Positions 33,165-42,963 of a stretch of 64,000 bases of DNA are shown here, piece by piece. Origin of the DNA: Actinomycetospora sp. NBRC 106375 (GTDB lineage Bacteria; Actinomycetota; Actinomycetes; Mycobacteriales; Pseudonocardiaceae); assembly GCF_030269665.1 (NCBI RefSeq), contig NZ_BSTS01000021.1, forward strand, positions 37,617 through 101,616, in the 5' to 3' direction. How positions within the stretch are numbered: position 1 is the stretch's first letter; each line of letters begins with the position of its first letter. Both the position numbers and the translations under genes were made by a program. The notes beneath the pieces were generated by a model. That model had not been told where the DNA came from, did no database searches, and saw only the letters and a program-made list of their open reading frames with translations.

Positions 33165-36100
33165 TCACGCGGAGGGCGGTGGCCCGTCCTCGTCGTCGTG
33201 ATCCCGCCGCCGCGGCAGGCCGTGCCCGTTGACGGGCCCGTGGTGGCCGTTGGCGCCGGTGCCGTTGGTGCCGGCGGGCCCGGGGGGCGGACCGGCTGGG
33301 TGGCCGGGGCCCGGCGGCGGTCCGGTCGGGCGCGGACGCGGTGCCGTGGTGTCCTCGGAACCGGGCGGGGGCTGGTTCGGGGGCTGGTTCGGGGCCTGCG
33401 GCGGCCGGCCCTGCTGACCCGGGTGGCCGAGCAGCGGGTCGGGCGCGTCGGCCTCGAGACGCTCCCGCGAGGCCAGCTCCTCGTGCAGCCGCGCCAGCAG
33501 CTCGCGCTCGCGCTCGGAGAGCTGGGAGTCGAAGGTGTCCGGGCCCGAGCTCGACGCCGCGGGTCGCGGCGGCGGACCCGGCTCCGGGGTGGCCCCGGGC
33601 CGCGGCATCGGCCCGGTGGCCGGCTCGCGCGATCCGCCCGGGTCCTCCGCACCGTGGTGGTGGCCGTTGGTCCGCGGCGGGATCGGCGGGGGCGTCGGTG
33701 CCGGCCCGGGGCCGGCCCCGGGGCCCGGCTCGACCGGCATCGCGAGCTCGCCCGTCTCGTTCCGGCTGTGCCGCGAGCGCCGGCCGCCGCCGGCCGCGGG
33801 CGGCTCCTCCGCCCGGACCGCGGGCATGTCGCCGGTCGCGGCATCCGGGTCGACCGGACCCGGGGCGTCCGCCGGGGACGCGAAGGGGGCGTCCGGGACG
33901 GCCGTCGTGGCCGGCTCGTCCGCACCCGGGCCGAAGGTCGGTGCGACCGGGCCCTCGCTCCACGCCGAGATCGGGTGCTGGTCGGAGAGGATCTCGTCCG
34001 GGGGCGGGGTGCGCCACAGCGCGGCGATGCGCTCGGCGGTCTGGCCGGGGTCGAGGTCGAGGGGCGCGGGTTCCTCGGGCGCGACGGTCTCGAGCTCGTC
34101 CGGCAGCGGGTCCGACGACGTCGGGGGCGTCGGCGGGGAGGCCGGCCCGGCGGGTGACCCGGCCGCGACGTCGGCGTCGGGGACGTCGGGTTCGTCCTCA
34201 CGCCGCGCCCGACGCCCGGTGGTCTCCTCGGCCGGCCCCTCCGGACCGGGCGACCCGGAACGCGGTGAGGTCGACTCGCCGCGGCCGACGGGTGACGTCG
34301 GTCCGGCCGGCGCGGACGGCGACCAGAGGGACGACCCGCCCGCGTCGCGCGGCGCGCGGTCGACGCGCTCGATGCGGTCGGCGCGTGAGGCGCGGGCCGC
34401 CCGCGCCGCCGCCTCCCCGGGGGCGGGGCGCACCGGCGCCGTGAGCTCCTCGTCGTCCTCGGCGGTCTCGACCCGCCCGGTCCGCTCCAGCGGGTCCCGC
34501 CCGGCCTCGGCCACGGTGCGGTACTGGTCGTCGCCGGCGGCCGGGTCCCGCTCGGCGGGGGCGGGCTCGTCGGCAGGTGCGTCGGCGGTCCCGGCCGCGG
34601 CGTCGAGCCCGGCGGACGGGGTCGGCACGCCGAAGGGCGGCACCTCGTCCCCGCCACGGCGGGGCCACGACGGCGCGGGCTCCGGCGCTGCGCCGGCGCG
34701 GGTGCCGGGCGCCGACGGCCCGCCGATCAGCGGCGCCGTCTCCTCGGCCGGGCTGGGCGCGGTGCCCAGCGGCCGGGCCGCCCGGACCGCGGCACGGTGG
34801 TAGGCCGGGAGCTCCGCCCCGGCCGCGAACACCTCGACCGACACGGCGCCCAGCTCCCGGGCGGCGTGCGCCACGTGGTGGGCGACGTGCTCGCAGTCGT
34901 CGGCGGAGCGGGTCTCGACCAGCACGACCCGGTGCGGCACCGGGCCGGGCGCGGACCCGGCCGGCGTGGTCCGCCAGCTCTGGCGCACGCGGTGCACGCC
35001 CGGCAGCCGGGCGGCCGCGCGGGCGACGACCTCGCCCGCCCCGCCGGACGCCGCGCCCGCGGTCGGGGGGTCGGCGGTGAAGCGGTGGTCCTCGCGGCGG
35101 TCGGCCTCCGGGTCGCGGGGCAGCACGTCGATCAGTTCCGGGTCGACGCGTGAGGCGGCGAACCAGCGGCCCAGCACCGCGTGCTCCCGGGCGGTCACGC
35201 CGGCCCCGGCCGCCAGCAGGCAGCCGCCGAGCAGCTCCGCCGCGGCCGCGTCGTCCTCGACCGCGACCAGCTCGCGCACCGACGTCAGGGCGTCGTCGTC
35301 GATCCGCCCCGCCAGCGAGAGCAGCACTTCGTGCCGCCCGCCCGCGTCGGGGCGAGGGGGCGGCGGTGTGCCGGGACGCGAGTCGTCGCCGCCGCGCGCC
35401 GCGGGGGCACCGGACCGGCGCTCCGGCGGGCGGCCGTGCGCGTCCCGCGCCGCGGGCGTCGCCGGGCCGTCGACGACGTCGCCGGCCTCGTCGTCGGCCT
35501 CGTCGTCGGGCTCCCCGTCGTCGGAGCCCGGGTCGTCGGTCGCCTCGTCCCGCGAGGACCGGTCCCACGACAGCACCGGGCGTTCCTCGTCGTCGGCGCG
35601 GGGCACCGACAGGTCCGGGTCGTCGCTCGCCGCACCACCGGGACGCAGGAGATCCGCCGGGTCCGAGTCGAGGTCGAGGTGGAGGTCGAGCCGCTCCGCG
35701 GGCGCCGCCGCGGTGCCGTCGACGTCGACGGCCTCCGGCACGGCCGGCTCCAGGGCACGCTCCACCGGAGCCGGGTCCACGGACACCGGCTGCTCGGGGT
35801 CGTCGGACGGGCTCGCGGACACCGCCGCCATCGGCGCGGCGTCGCCGCCGGTCGGCACGTCGACCGACCCGCCCGCCGCGCGCAGGCGCCGGCGCTCGGC
35901 GACCCGGCGCCAGGCGGCGAGCGCGACGGGGTCGCGGTCGGGGCGCTCACCGGCGGTGGCGCGGTCGCCGCGGACCGACCACGGCGGGAGGTTCGCGATG
36001 TCGCCGGCGCCGCCGGCGAGCCCCGCGAGGTCGGCCTCCAGGTTCTCGAACCCGACGCGTCCGAGGCGGCGGGCGAGCCCGGGCGTGACGTCCTCGGTGA

Positions 36101-36194
36101 GGTCCGCCAGGGCGGGCAGCTCCGGCTCGCGCGGGAGCCCGAGCGGCCCCACGGCGCCGGGCCGCTCCTCGCCGGTCATGTCCCGCTCAGCCAT
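33165..36194 (-). CDS. Large, mostly disordered protein of unknown function with one globular domain
   Basis: A 1,009-residue protein, highly rich in Pro, Ala, Asp, Glu and Gly. About residues 15-115 are an ordered start (LADLTEDVTPGLARRLGRVG; AAWRRVAERRRLRAAGG). Acidic low-complexity sequence follows to about 280. Residues about 283-475 are a globular domain shared with the upstream neighbour: RHEVLLSLAGRIDDD, then VHRVRQSWRTTP, RVVLVETRS and ELPAYHRAAVRAA. The rest is Pro-rich, with a charged helix SERERELLARLHEELASRER near residue 900. There is no signal peptide or membrane helix. ATG 36194 overlaps the neighbour's stop by 8 bases; ATG 36179 is an alternative start. Confidence 0.75.
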   Translation of the reverse strand: MAERDMTGEERPGAVGPLGLPREPELPALADLTEDVTPGLARRLGRVGFENLEADLAGLAGGAGDIANLPPWSVRGDRATAGERPDRDPVALAAWRRVAERRRLRAAGGSVDVPTGGDAAPMAAVSASPSDDPEQPVSVDPAPVERALEPAVPEAVDVDGTAAAPAERLDLHLDLDSDPADLLRPGGAASDDPDLSVPRADDEERPVLSWDRSSRDEATDDPGSDDGEPDDEADDEAGDVVDGPATPAARDAHGRPPERRSGAPAARGGDDSRPGTPPPPRPDAGGRHEVLLSLAGRIDDDALTSVRELVAVEDDAAAAELLGGCLLAAGAGVTAREHAVLGRWFAASRVDPELIDVLPRDPEADRREDHRFTADPPTAGAASGGAGEVVARAAARLPGVHRVRQSWRTTPAGSAPGPVPHRVVLVETRSADDCEHVAHHVAHAARELGAVSVEVFAAGAELPAYHRAAVRAARPLGTAPSPAEETAPLIGGPSAPGTRAGAAPEPAPSWPRRGGDEVPPFGVPTPSAGLDAAAGTADAPADEPAPAERDPAAGDDQYRTVAEAGRDPLERTGRVETAEDDEELTAPVRPAPGEAAARAARASRADRIERVDRAPRDAGGSSLWSPSAPAGPTSPVGRGESTSPRSGSPGPEGPAEETTGRRARREDEPDVPDADVAAGSPAGPASPPTPPTSSDPLPDELETVAPEEPAPLDLDPGQTAERIAALWRTPPPDEILSDQHPISAWSEGPVAPTFGPGADEPATTAVPDAPFASPADAPGPVDPDAATGDMPAVRAEEPPAAGGGRRSRHSRNETGELAMPVEPGPGAGPGPAPTPPPIPPRTNGHHHGAEDPGGSREPATGPMPRPGATPEPGPPPRPAASSSGPDTFDSQLSERERELLARLHEELASRERLEADAPDPLLGHPGQQGRPPQAPNQPPNQPPPGSEDTTAPRPRPTGPPPGPGHPAGPPPGPAGTNGTGANGHHGPVNGHGLPRRRDHDDEDGPPPSA

Positions 36195-36900
36195 GGCCCA
36201 CCAGCTCCCCGGTCCGGTCGCCGACCGGCGGCGGCGTCGTGCGGCCGGCGTCGGCGCGCCAGAGCACCTCGGCGGACGCCAGGGCGGCGCGGTGGTAGGC
36301 CGTCGGGGCCGCCGACGGCCCGAGGACCTCCACGCACGGGTCGCTCTCGCCACGGGCCCGCAGGGCGCGCTGCACCGCACCGGCCAGCGCCGCCTCGCCG
36401 CCCCGCGTCGACCCGTCGGCCGCGACGAGCACGACGCGGGCGGGCGCGCCCGACGTCGTCCGCCAGGCGCGGCGCACCGCCGTCACACCCCCGGCGACGG
36501 GGGCGAGGGCGCGCAGCACGAGGTCGGTGTCGTCCCACCCGGGCCCGCCGGCGCCCGCGAACGTCACGCCGGTGTCGGGCGCGGCGTCGACGTGCAGCAC
36601 CGCGTCGACCAGCCGGGCCGGTCCGGCCCAGGCGAGCACCACGGTCCGCAGGCGCGCCCGCTCGTCCTCGGTGATCCCCACGCGGTGCCGCAGGAGGGCG
36701 CGCGGCAGCGCGGTGCGCAGCGCGACGTGCGCACCGCTGGACAGCCAGTCGCGCAGCCGCCAGAGCAGGCGGTCCGGCAGCCGGCCCGGCATCGCCAGCA
36801 GGACGTCGTGGCACGCCCGCTCGGCCTCGCTCGACGACGCGGTCGGAGACCCGGCCCCGGTCTTCGTTTCCACCTGCTGCGCTCCGATCACCCGCGGCAT
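36187..36900 (-). CDS. Unknown protein, single-domain paralogue of the downstream gene
   Basis: A 237-residue soluble protein. Residues about 27-205 repeat the domain of the large downstream protein: CHDVLLAMPGRLPDRLLWRL, LVDAVLHVDA, VTAVRRAWRTTSG, RVVLVAADGS, VEVLGPSAAPTAYHRAAL. The conserved Arg-Trp-Arg-Thr-Thr and Ala-Tyr-His-Arg-Ala-Ala stand out. I do not recognise the family. The start is ATG 36900, or possibly GTG 36873. It lies between ridA and the large gene on the same strand, so the three are probably co-transcribed. Confidence 0.75.
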   Translation of the reverse strand: MPRVIGAQQVETKTGAGSPTASSSEAERACHDVLLAMPGRLPDRLLWRLRDWLSSGAHVALRTALPRALLRHRVGITEDERARLRTVVLAWAGPARLVDAVLHVDAAPDTGVTFAGAGGPGWDDTDLVLRALAPVAGGVTAVRRAWRTTSGAPARVVLVAADGSTRGGEAALAGAVQRALRARGESDPCVEVLGPSAAPTAYHRAALASAEVLWRADAGRTTPPPVGDRTGELVGHG

Positions 36901-36943
36901 TCCCGCCGGACCGCCCGACCTGCCGGGTGGGTCCGGTTCCAGC

Positions 36944-37399
36944 TCACGTGAGGTCGACGACGACCTCAACCTCGACCGGGGCGCCCAGCGGCAGCGCCGC
37001 GACTCCGATCGCCGAGCGGGCGTGCTCGCCCGCCGAGCCGAACACGTCGCCCAGGAGCTCCGACGCACCGTTGACCACGCCGGGCTGACCGCCGAACCCG
37101 GGCGCGGACGCCACGTAGCCGACGACCTTGACCACCGAGGCCACCGCGTCGAGGCCCACCAGCGCGTCGATCGCGGCGAGCGCGTTGAGGGTCGCGATCC
37201 GGGCGTACGCGGCGGCGTCGTCCGGCCCGACCTCGGCGCCGACGAGCCCGGTCGCCGGCAGCTCCCCGCCGACGAGCGGCAGCTGGCCGGACGTCCAGAC
37301 CTGGTTCCCGGTGCGCCGCGCCGGCACGTAGATGCCCTTGGGCGCCGCCACCGGCGGGAGCTCGAGGCCCAGGTCGGCCAGGCGCTCGCGGGGAGTCAT
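36944..37399 (-). CDS. RidA family protein (Rv3678c-like)
   Basis: A 151-residue YjgF/YER057c/UK114 protein. VWTSGQLPLVGGELPATGLVG and VSVVKVVGYVASAPGF-type strands match the fold. HARSAIGVAALPLGAPVEVE keeps the Arg equivalent to Arg105 of E. coli RidA, which binds the carboxylate of enamine/imine substrates. It would deaminate reactive imines made by PLP enzymes. ATG 37399 overlaps the DUF4177 gene stop (ATGA). Confidence 0.93.
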   Translation of the reverse strand: MTPRERLADLGLELPPVAAPKGIYVPARRTGNQVWTSGQLPLVGGELPATGLVGAEVGPDDAAAYARIATLNALAAIDALVGLDAVASVVKVVGYVASAPGFGGQPGVVNGASELLGDVFGSAGEHARSAIGVAALPLGAPVEVEVVVDLT

Positions 37400-37563
37400 C
37401 CGCGCGGCCGCTTGAGGTAGGCGACGTGCTGCTCACCGGTCGGGCCCGGCAGCACGGTGACCAGCTCCCAGCCGTCCTCACCCCACTGGTCGAGGATCTG
37501 CTTGGTCGCGTGGGTCAGCAACGGCACCGTCGCGTACTCCCACGTCACGGGCTGCGCACTCAT
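37396..37563 (-). CDS. DUF4177 small protein (55 aa)
   Basis: A 55-residue protein starting MSAQPVTWEYATVPLLTHA and containing DQWGEDGWELVTVLPG, the DUF4177 hallmark (GWELV). It is placed directly before ridA with a 4-base ATGA overlap, as in other actinobacteria next to the ArsA-like pair. ATG 37563. The function is unknown; co-translation with RidA suggests a related role. Confidence 0.85.
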   Translation of the reverse strand: MSAQPVTWEYATVPLLTHATKQILDQWGEDGWELVTVLPGPTGEQHVAYLKRPRG

Positions 37564-37658
37564 GTCCGCGAGGGTAGAGAAGGCCCCGGACGGCGCTGTG
37601 ACCCGGACCCCGCGCGCACCGGCCGCGGGGTCCCGCGGCGCCGCCTAGGGTGGGTGCC

Positions 37659-38678
37659 GTGACCGATCAGCGTTGGCCCGCCGCCCTGGCCGAGGCGCGC
37701 CTGCACGTGGTGAGCGGCAAGGGCGGCACGGGCAAGACGACGCTCGCCGCCGCGCTGGCGCTCGCCCTCGCCGCCGGCGGCCGCCGCACCCTCCTCGTGG
37801 AGGTCGAGGGGCGCCAGGGCATCGCCCAGGTCTTCGACACCCCGCCGCTGCCGTACGCCGAGCAGCGCATCGCCGTGGCTCCCGACGGCGGCGAGGTGCG
37901 CGGGCTCTCGGTCGACGCCGAGGCCGCCCTGCTCGAGTACCTCGAGATGTTCTACAACCTCGGGCTCGCCGGGCGGACGCTGCGGCGCATGGGCGCGATC
38001 GAGTTCGCGACGACGCTCGCCCCGGGCCTGCGCGACGTGCTGCTGACCGGGAAGGTCAAGGAGTGCGTCGGGCGCACCGTCGGCGACGGGCGCGGCGGAC
38101 GGGGCCGCGTACCGCTCTATGACGCCGTCGTCCTGGACGCGCCGCCCACCGGCCGCGTCGTCAAGTTCCTCGACGTCACCAAGGCCATGGGCACGCTCGC
38201 CCGCACCGGACCGATCCACTCCCAGAGCGAGGGCGTCGTCGAGCTGCTGCACTCCGGGCGCACCGCGGTGCACCTCGTGACCCAGCTCGAGGACCTCCCG
38301 GTGCAGGAGACGCTCGACACCGTCGACGAGATCCACGAGGCCGGCCTGCCGACCGGGGCGGTGCTGGTCAACCGCGTACGACCTTCGCGGCTGCCCGCGA
38401 CCGCGCTGACGGGCGCGGCCACCGGGGCGGGACCCGGCACCGCCGGGCTGCGCTCGGGGCTGGAGGCCGCGGGCCTGTTCCTCAAGGACGAGGAGGTGGA
38501 CGGGCTGATCGCCGAGACCGTGGAGCACGCGGAGCGGGTGCAGGTCGAGGCCGCCGTGCGGTCGCGGCTCGACGCCGCCGGGCTCCCGCAGCTCGAGCTG
38601 CCCGAGCTCGCCGAGGGTGTCGACCTCGGCGGGATCTACGAGCTCGCCGAGCTGCTGCGCGAGCAGGGGGTGCGCTGA
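37659..38678 (+). CDS. ArsA/GET3-like ATPase, subunit 1 (Rv3679-like)
   Basis: A 339-residue anion-transporting-ATPase-family protein. [20 protein letters not shown] (residues 19-38) is the P-loop with the signature Lys; [15 protein letters not shown] is switch [12 protein letters not shown] matches the adenine contact. No Cys-based metal site is present. In mycobacteria Rv3679 and Rv3680 form a hetero-complex linked to glycerol metabolism tolerance. GTG 37659 is preferred over GTG 37650. The stop overlaps the next start (TGATG), so the two subunits are coupled. Confidence 0.92.
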   Translation: MTDQRWPAALAEARLHVVSGKGGTGKTTLAAALALALAAGGRRTLLVEVEGRQGIAQVFDTPPLPYAEQRIAVAPDGGEVRGLSVDAEAALLEYLEMFYNLGLAGRTLRRMGAIEFATTLAPGLRDVLLTGKVKECVGRTVGDGRGGRGRVPLYDAVVLDAPPTGRVVKFLDVTKAMGTLARTGPIHSQSEGVVELLHSGRTAVHLVTQLEDLPVQETLDTVDEIHEAGLPTGAVLVNRVRPSRLPATALTGAATGAGPGTAGLRSGLEAAGLFLKDEEVDGLIAETVEHAERVQVEAAVRSRLDAAGLPQLELPELAEGVDLGGIYELAELLREQGVR

Positions 38679-39895
38679 TGGCGAGCCGGACGACCCGCGC
38701 CGGGCGGCCCGAGCACCTCGACCTCGACGCGCTGCTCGCCGACCGCGCGACGAAGGTGCTCGTGTGCTGCGGGTCGGGCGGCGTCGGCAAGACGACGACG
38801 GCCGCGGCGCTCGCGCTGCGCGCCGCCGAGCAGGGCCGCCGCGTCGTGGTCCTGACCATCGATCCGGCGCGCCGCCTCGCGCAGTCGCTGGGCCTCGAGG
38901 AGCTCGACAACGAGCCGCGCACCGTGCCGGGGGCGCTCGCGCGGGGCGCCGGGAGCCGGTCGGGCGGCGAGCTGCAGGCGATGATGCTCGACATGCGCCG
39001 GACCTTCGACGAGATGGTCGCGGGGCACACCACGCCCGACCGCGCGCAGGCGATCTTCGACAACCCCTTCTACCAGACGATCTCCACGTCGTTCTCCGGG
39101 ACGCAGGAGTACATGGCGATGGAGAAGCTGGGGCAGCTCTCGGCCACCGGCGCCTGGGACCTGATCGTCGTCGACACGCCGCCCTCGCGCTCGGCCCTGG
39201 ACTTCCTCGACGCCCCGCAGCGCCTCTCGTCGTTCCTCGACGGCCGCATGATCCGGCTGCTCTCGGCGCCCGCCCGCGCCGGCGGCAACGCGTTCCGCAA
39301 GCTGGTCGGCTCGACGTTCAACCTGTTCGCCAAGGCCGTGTCGACGATCCTCGGCGGGCAGATGCTCGCCGACGCGTCCGCCTTCGTGCAGGCCTTCGAC
39401 ACGCTGTTCGGCGGCTTCCAGGAGCGCGCGAACGCGACCTACCAGCTGCTCCGGGCGCCGGGGACGTCGTTCGTCGTGGTCGCCGCCCCCGAGCCCGACG
39501 CGCTGCGCGAGGCCAGCTACTTCGTCGAGCGCCTCTCGGCCGAGAACATGCCGCTCGCCGGGCTGGTGCTCAACCGGACCCACCCGGTGCACGCGACGCT
39601 GTCCGGCGCCCGGGCCCGCGAGGGCGCCGAGACGCTCGAGGCCTCGCAGAGCGATCGGCTCGAGCTCCCCTATCGGCGTGCTCCCTCTGATGCTTCGTCT
39701 CCTGGCTCCGAGCTCGCGGCCGCCGTGCTGCGCCTGCACGCCGATCGCGTCGAGTCCGCCGAGCGCGAGCGGCGCGTGCTGGGCCGCTTCACGCGCGCGC
39801 ACCCGGCGGTGCCGATCATCGACGTGCCCGCCATGTCGACCGACGTGCACGACCTCGACGGCCTGCGGGAGATCGGGCGGCGGCTGGCGGCCTGA
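38678..39895 (+). CDS. ArsA/GET3-like ATPase, subunit 2 (Rv3680-like)
   Basis: A 405-residue partner of the preceding protein. The P-loop is [19 protein letters not shown] (residues 28-46); [14 protein letters not shown] is switch I and [17 protein letters not shown] switch II. Residues about 90-125 are a helical insert ([17 protein letters not shown]), as in GET3 client-binding regions. There is no transmembrane segment. ATG 38678 overlaps the upstream TGA. It is convergent with whiB4, 12 bp away. Confidence 0.92.
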   Translation: MASRTTRAGRPEHLDLDALLADRATKVLVCCGSGGVGKTTTAAALALRAAEQGRRVVVLTIDPARRLAQSLGLEELDNEPRTVPGALARGAGSRSGGELQAMMLDMRRTFDEMVAGHTTPDRAQAIFDNPFYQTISTSFSGTQEYMAMEKLGQLSATGAWDLIVVDTPPSRSALDFLDAPQRLSSFLDGRMIRLLSAPARAGGNAFRKLVGSTFNLFAKAVSTILGGQMLADASAFVQAFDTLFGGFQERANATYQLLRAPGTSFVVVAAPEPDALREASYFVERLSAENMPLAGLVLNRTHPVHATLSGARAREGAETLEASQSDRLELPYRRAPSDASSPGSELAAAVLRLHADRVESAERERRVLGRFTRAHPAVPIIDVPAMSTDVHDLDGLREIGRRLAA

Positions 39896-39907
39896 CCGCC
39901 CGGCGCG

Positions 39908-40321
39908 TCAGCCCGCGTGGCGCCGGTCGCCCTCGGCCCGTACCTCGGCGGCGGTCGCGGGGCGGGCGGTGTCGCGACGCGCGCGGGCGGCCGGCACGTG
40001 CGGGTTGGCGGCGGGGCTCGCGGCCGCGGCCCGGCGCGCCGACTCGAGCAGCGCGGCCCACGAGATGACCTCGGGCCGGCGCTTGAGCAGGGCACGCCGC
40101 TCGCGCTCGGTCATCCCGCCCCACACCCCGAACCGGATGCGGTTGTCGAGGGCGTGGGCGAGGCACTCGGTGCGCACCGGGCAGGCCTTGCACACCTCGC
40201 GGACATCGCGCTGCTGGGCGCCCTGGACGAACAGGGTGTCCGGGTCCTCGTCCCGGCAGCGTGCGGAGTGCCGCCAGTCCGTCGACGGTGCGTCGAGCGC
40301 CGGCATCGACTCGTTGGTCAC
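39908..40321 (-). CDS. whiB4: WhiB4-like iron-sulfur transcription factor
   Basis: A 137-residue WhiB protein. The four cluster ligands are Cys in ARCRDEDPDTLF and the triad VCKACPVRTEC (C-x2-C-x5-C), followed by GVWGGMTERERRAL, the WhiB turn, and a basic C-terminal part for DNA binding. Position between the ArsA-like pair and ponA2 equals Rv3681c (whiB4), a redox regulator of antioxidant genes in M. tuberculosis. GTG 40321 follows GGTGGGG; ATG 40306 is an alternative. Confidence 0.93.
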   Translation of the reverse strand: MTNESMPALDAPSTDWRHSARCRDEDPDTLFVQGAQQRDVREVCKACPVRTECLAHALDNRIRFGVWGGMTERERRALLKRRPEVISWAALLESARRAAAASPAANPHVPAARARRDTARPATAAEVRAEGDRRHAG

Positions 40322-40451
40322 GTCGTGTCCCCACCCTCTGTTCCCCGTGCGGGCCCCGCGTCCGTGGACACACCTCCGGAGCAGGTGCGTTCCCCGTGCG
40401 CGCGCCGGATCCTTCCCCGGGCGCGCCGAGCCCGTCGTTGGGGTCTGACGC

Positions 40452-40480
40452 ACTGTATGAGCGCTCGGTTCCCCCCACAA
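40452..40480 (-). promoter_or_regulatory. Candidate whiB4 promoter
   Basis: On the reverse strand TTGTGG (40480-40475) and TACAGT (40457-40452) are separated by 17 bp, a plausible -35/-10 pair upstream of whiB4. GGAAC also occurs in the spacer. This is a weak consensus match only. Confidence 0.3.
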
Positions 40481-40590
40481 TCGAATCGGAGGGAATCGGA
40501 AGGATCCGTCACGATGCGTGCCGGGTTCGCCCCCGGCGCGCGGGTCCGCACCGACAGGGCCCGTACGTCCGACCGCGTACCCTCGTCGCC

Positions 40591-42963
40591 GTGGCGAAGG
40601 GAGAGCGGACCCTCGGGACGAAGGTGCGACCGATCACCAAGCTCCTGGCGATCTGCCTCGTGGCCGGGGTGATCGTCGCCGGGATGGCCTTCCCGTTCAC
40701 CGGCGGGCTGGGGCTGCTCTCCAACGACGCGAGCGACACCGTGAACGCCACGTCGTCCGACCTCGCGGCGGGCCAGCTGCCCGGCGTCACCACCGTCACC
40801 GACAACCAGGGCGCGCCCGTCGCCTACCTCTACGAGCAGAACCGCACGCCGGTCTCGCTGCAGCAGATGTCGCCCGCCATGCGCGGCGCGATCGTCGCGA
40901 TCGAGGACCGCCGGTTCTACGAGCACGACGGCGTCGACTGGACCGGCACGCTGCGTGCGCTCGTCACCAACCAGACCGCGGGCTCCACCCAGCAGGGCGC
41001 CTCGACGCTGACGCAGCAGTACATCAAGAACTACCAGCTCTACGTCACCGCGCAGACCGAGTCCGAGCGCCTCCAGGCCACCGAGCCGACCTACGCGCGC
41101 AAGCTGCGGGAGGTCCGGGTGGCCCTGCAGCTCGAGCGTCAGCTCGCGGCCGGGCGCACCAAGCGCGACGCCAAGGACGAGGTCCTCGAGCGCTACCTCA
41201 ACATCGTCTTCCTGGGCAACAACTCCTACGGCGTGGCCGCCGCGGCGCGGACGTACTTCAACACCACGCCCGAGCGCCTGACGATCGCCCAGTCGGCGCT
41301 GCTGGCCGGCATGGTGCAGTCGACCACCCAGTTCGACCCCACCCGGCACCCGCAGGCCGCGACCGGGCGCCGCAACGAGGTCATCAGCCAGATGCTGGGT
41401 CAGGGCATGATCACCCAGCAGCAGGCGCAGCAGGCGGCGTCGGAGCCGCTGGGTGTCGTGCAGCCGCTCGCCACCCCGCCGAACGGCTGCATCGGTGCGG
41501 GCAACGCCGCGTTCTTCTGCAAGTACGTCGTCGACTACCTCGGCGAGGCCGGCATCTCGGCCGACCAGCTCAACCGCGGCAGCTACACGATCCGCACCAC
41601 GCTCGACCGCAACGTCATGAACGCCATGCAGCAGGCGCTGAACGCCGAGGTGCCAGCCGGGCAGCGCAACGTCGCCGACGTCATGGCGAACGTGCAGCCC
41701 GGGCGTGACCGGCACCGCGTGGTCGCGATGGGCGCCAGCCGCGTCTTCGGCGTGAACGGTGGCGCGCTGCAGACGAGCTACGGGCTGCCGTGGGAACCGG
41801 TGAACCTGGGCGCCGGCTCGGTGTACAAGATCTTCACCGCCGCCTCGGCCCTGGAGAAGGGCCTCGGGATCAACTACCAGATGGAGATCCCGCCGGACGG
41901 CTACGCCTCGCCGATCTACCGCGACGGGGCCGGCAACCCGTTCCCGGTGCGCAACGCCGAGGAGGGGCTCGCCCCGCAGCTGAGCATGACCGACGCCCTC
42001 GCGCAGTCCCCGAACACCGGGTTCGTCAAGCTCATGGAGTACACCGGCGTCGCGCCCGTGGTCGACATGGCCGTCCGCCTCGGCATGCGCTCGCTCGCCG
42101 ATCCCGGCACCAACGGCGTGTCGATCGCCGACACCGTCCGCGAGCAGAACCAGGGCTCCTTCACCCTCGGCGTCACGCCGACCAGCCCGCTCGAGCTCGC
42201 CAACGTGGGCGCCACGCTGGGGTCCAGCGGCATGTGGTGCCCGCCGTCGCCGATCGAGTCGATCACCGACCAGTCCGGCGCCCCGGTGCCGGTGGCGGAG
42301 CAGCCCTGCGAGCAGGTCGTCGACCCCGCGCTGGCCGACACTCTCATGAACGGGCTGGGCAAGGACGACCAGCCCGGCGGCACGTCGGCCACGGCCGCCG
42401 CCGCGAACGGCTGGAACCGTCCCATGTCGGGCAAGACCGGGACCACCCAGCAGAACAAGTCGGCCGCGTTCGTCGGCTTCACCCAGCAGTACTCGGGTGC
42501 GGTCGTCACGTTCGACGACTCCTCGTCGCCGCGGACGCTGTGCGACTCCGGCGGCGACAGCCCCCCGTTCCCCTGCGGCGACGGCAACCTCTTCGGCGGC
42601 ACCACACCGGCCCGCACCTGGTACAAGGCGATGACCCCGTTGTTCGCCTCGCTCCCGGTCGCGCCGCTGCCGCCGACGAGCCCGCGCTACACGCAGGGCG
42701 GCACCAACGAGCAGGTGCCCGAGGTCATCGGCGACCAGGTCGACGACGCGACCGGGGAGCTCCAGGACGCCGATCTGGAGGTCCAGCGCGTCACCGTGGG
42801 CAATCGCGCCCCCGCGGGGACGGTCGTGGGCCAGAACCCGCGCGGCTCGGTGCTACCCGACCAGGTGATCACGCTGCAGGTCTCGGACGGCACGGTGCCG
42901 GCGCCGCCGACACCCCCGGCGGGCCCGCCGCCGCTGGCCGGCGCCACGGGGGGCGGCGGATGA
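40591..42963 (+). CDS. ponA2: Bifunctional class A penicillin-binding protein PonA2
   Basis: A 790-residue cell-wall synthase. One N-terminal membrane helix (ITKLLAICLVAGVIVAGMAF) is followed by the glycosyltransferase domain (IVAIEDRRFYEHDGVDWTGT, with catalytic Glu; NIVFLGNNSYGVAAAARTYF). The transpeptidase domain has SVYK (SxxK), SPN and GKTGTTQ. A C-terminal PASTA domain (VPEVIGDQVDDATGELQDAD) and a Pro-rich tail end it. It matches Rv3682. GTG 40591 is the start. The stop overlaps the phosphoesterase start (ATGA). No ribosome-binding site is strong. Confidence 0.95.
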   Translation: MAKGERTLGTKVRPITKLLAICLVAGVIVAGMAFPFTGGLGLLSNDASDTVNATSSDLAAGQLPGVTTVTDNQGAPVAYLYEQNRTPVSLQQMSPAMRGAIVAIEDRRFYEHDGVDWTGTLRALVTNQTAGSTQQGASTLTQQYIKNYQLYVTAQTESERLQATEPTYARKLREVRVALQLERQLAAGRTKRDAKDEVLERYLNIVFLGNNSYGVAAAARTYFNTTPERLTIAQSALLAGMVQSTTQFDPTRHPQAATGRRNEVISQMLGQGMITQQQAQQAASEPLGVVQPLATPPNGCIGAGNAAFFCKYVVDYLGEAGISADQLNRGSYTIRTTLDRNVMNAMQQALNAEVPAGQRNVADVMANVQPGRDRHRVVAMGASRVFGVNGGALQTSYGLPWEPVNLGAGSVYKIFTAASALEKGLGINYQMEIPPDGYASPIYRDGAGNPFPVRNAEEGLAPQLSMTDALAQSPNTGFVKLMEYTGVAPVVDMAVRLGMRSLADPGTNGVSIADTVREQNQGSFTLGVTPTSPLELANVGATLGSSGMWCPPSPIESITDQSGAPVPVAEQPCEQVVDPALADTLMNGLGKDDQPGGTSATAAAANGWNRPMSGKTGTTQQNKSAAFVGFTQQYSGAVVTFDDSSSPRTLCDSGGDSPPFPCGDGNLFGGTTPARTWYKAMTPLFASLPVAPLPPTSPRYTQGGTNEQVPEVIGDQVDDATGELQDADLEVQRVTVGNRAPAGTVVGQNPRGSVLPDQVITLQVSDGTVPAPPTPPAGPPPLAGATGGGG

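Noticed and set aside
40458..40480. GGAAC-type extracytoplasmic sigma-factor promoter before whiB4
   Set aside because: A GGAAC occurs, but the downstream element is CGTC rather than CGTT and spacing is off; only a weak housekeeping-type promoter is listed.
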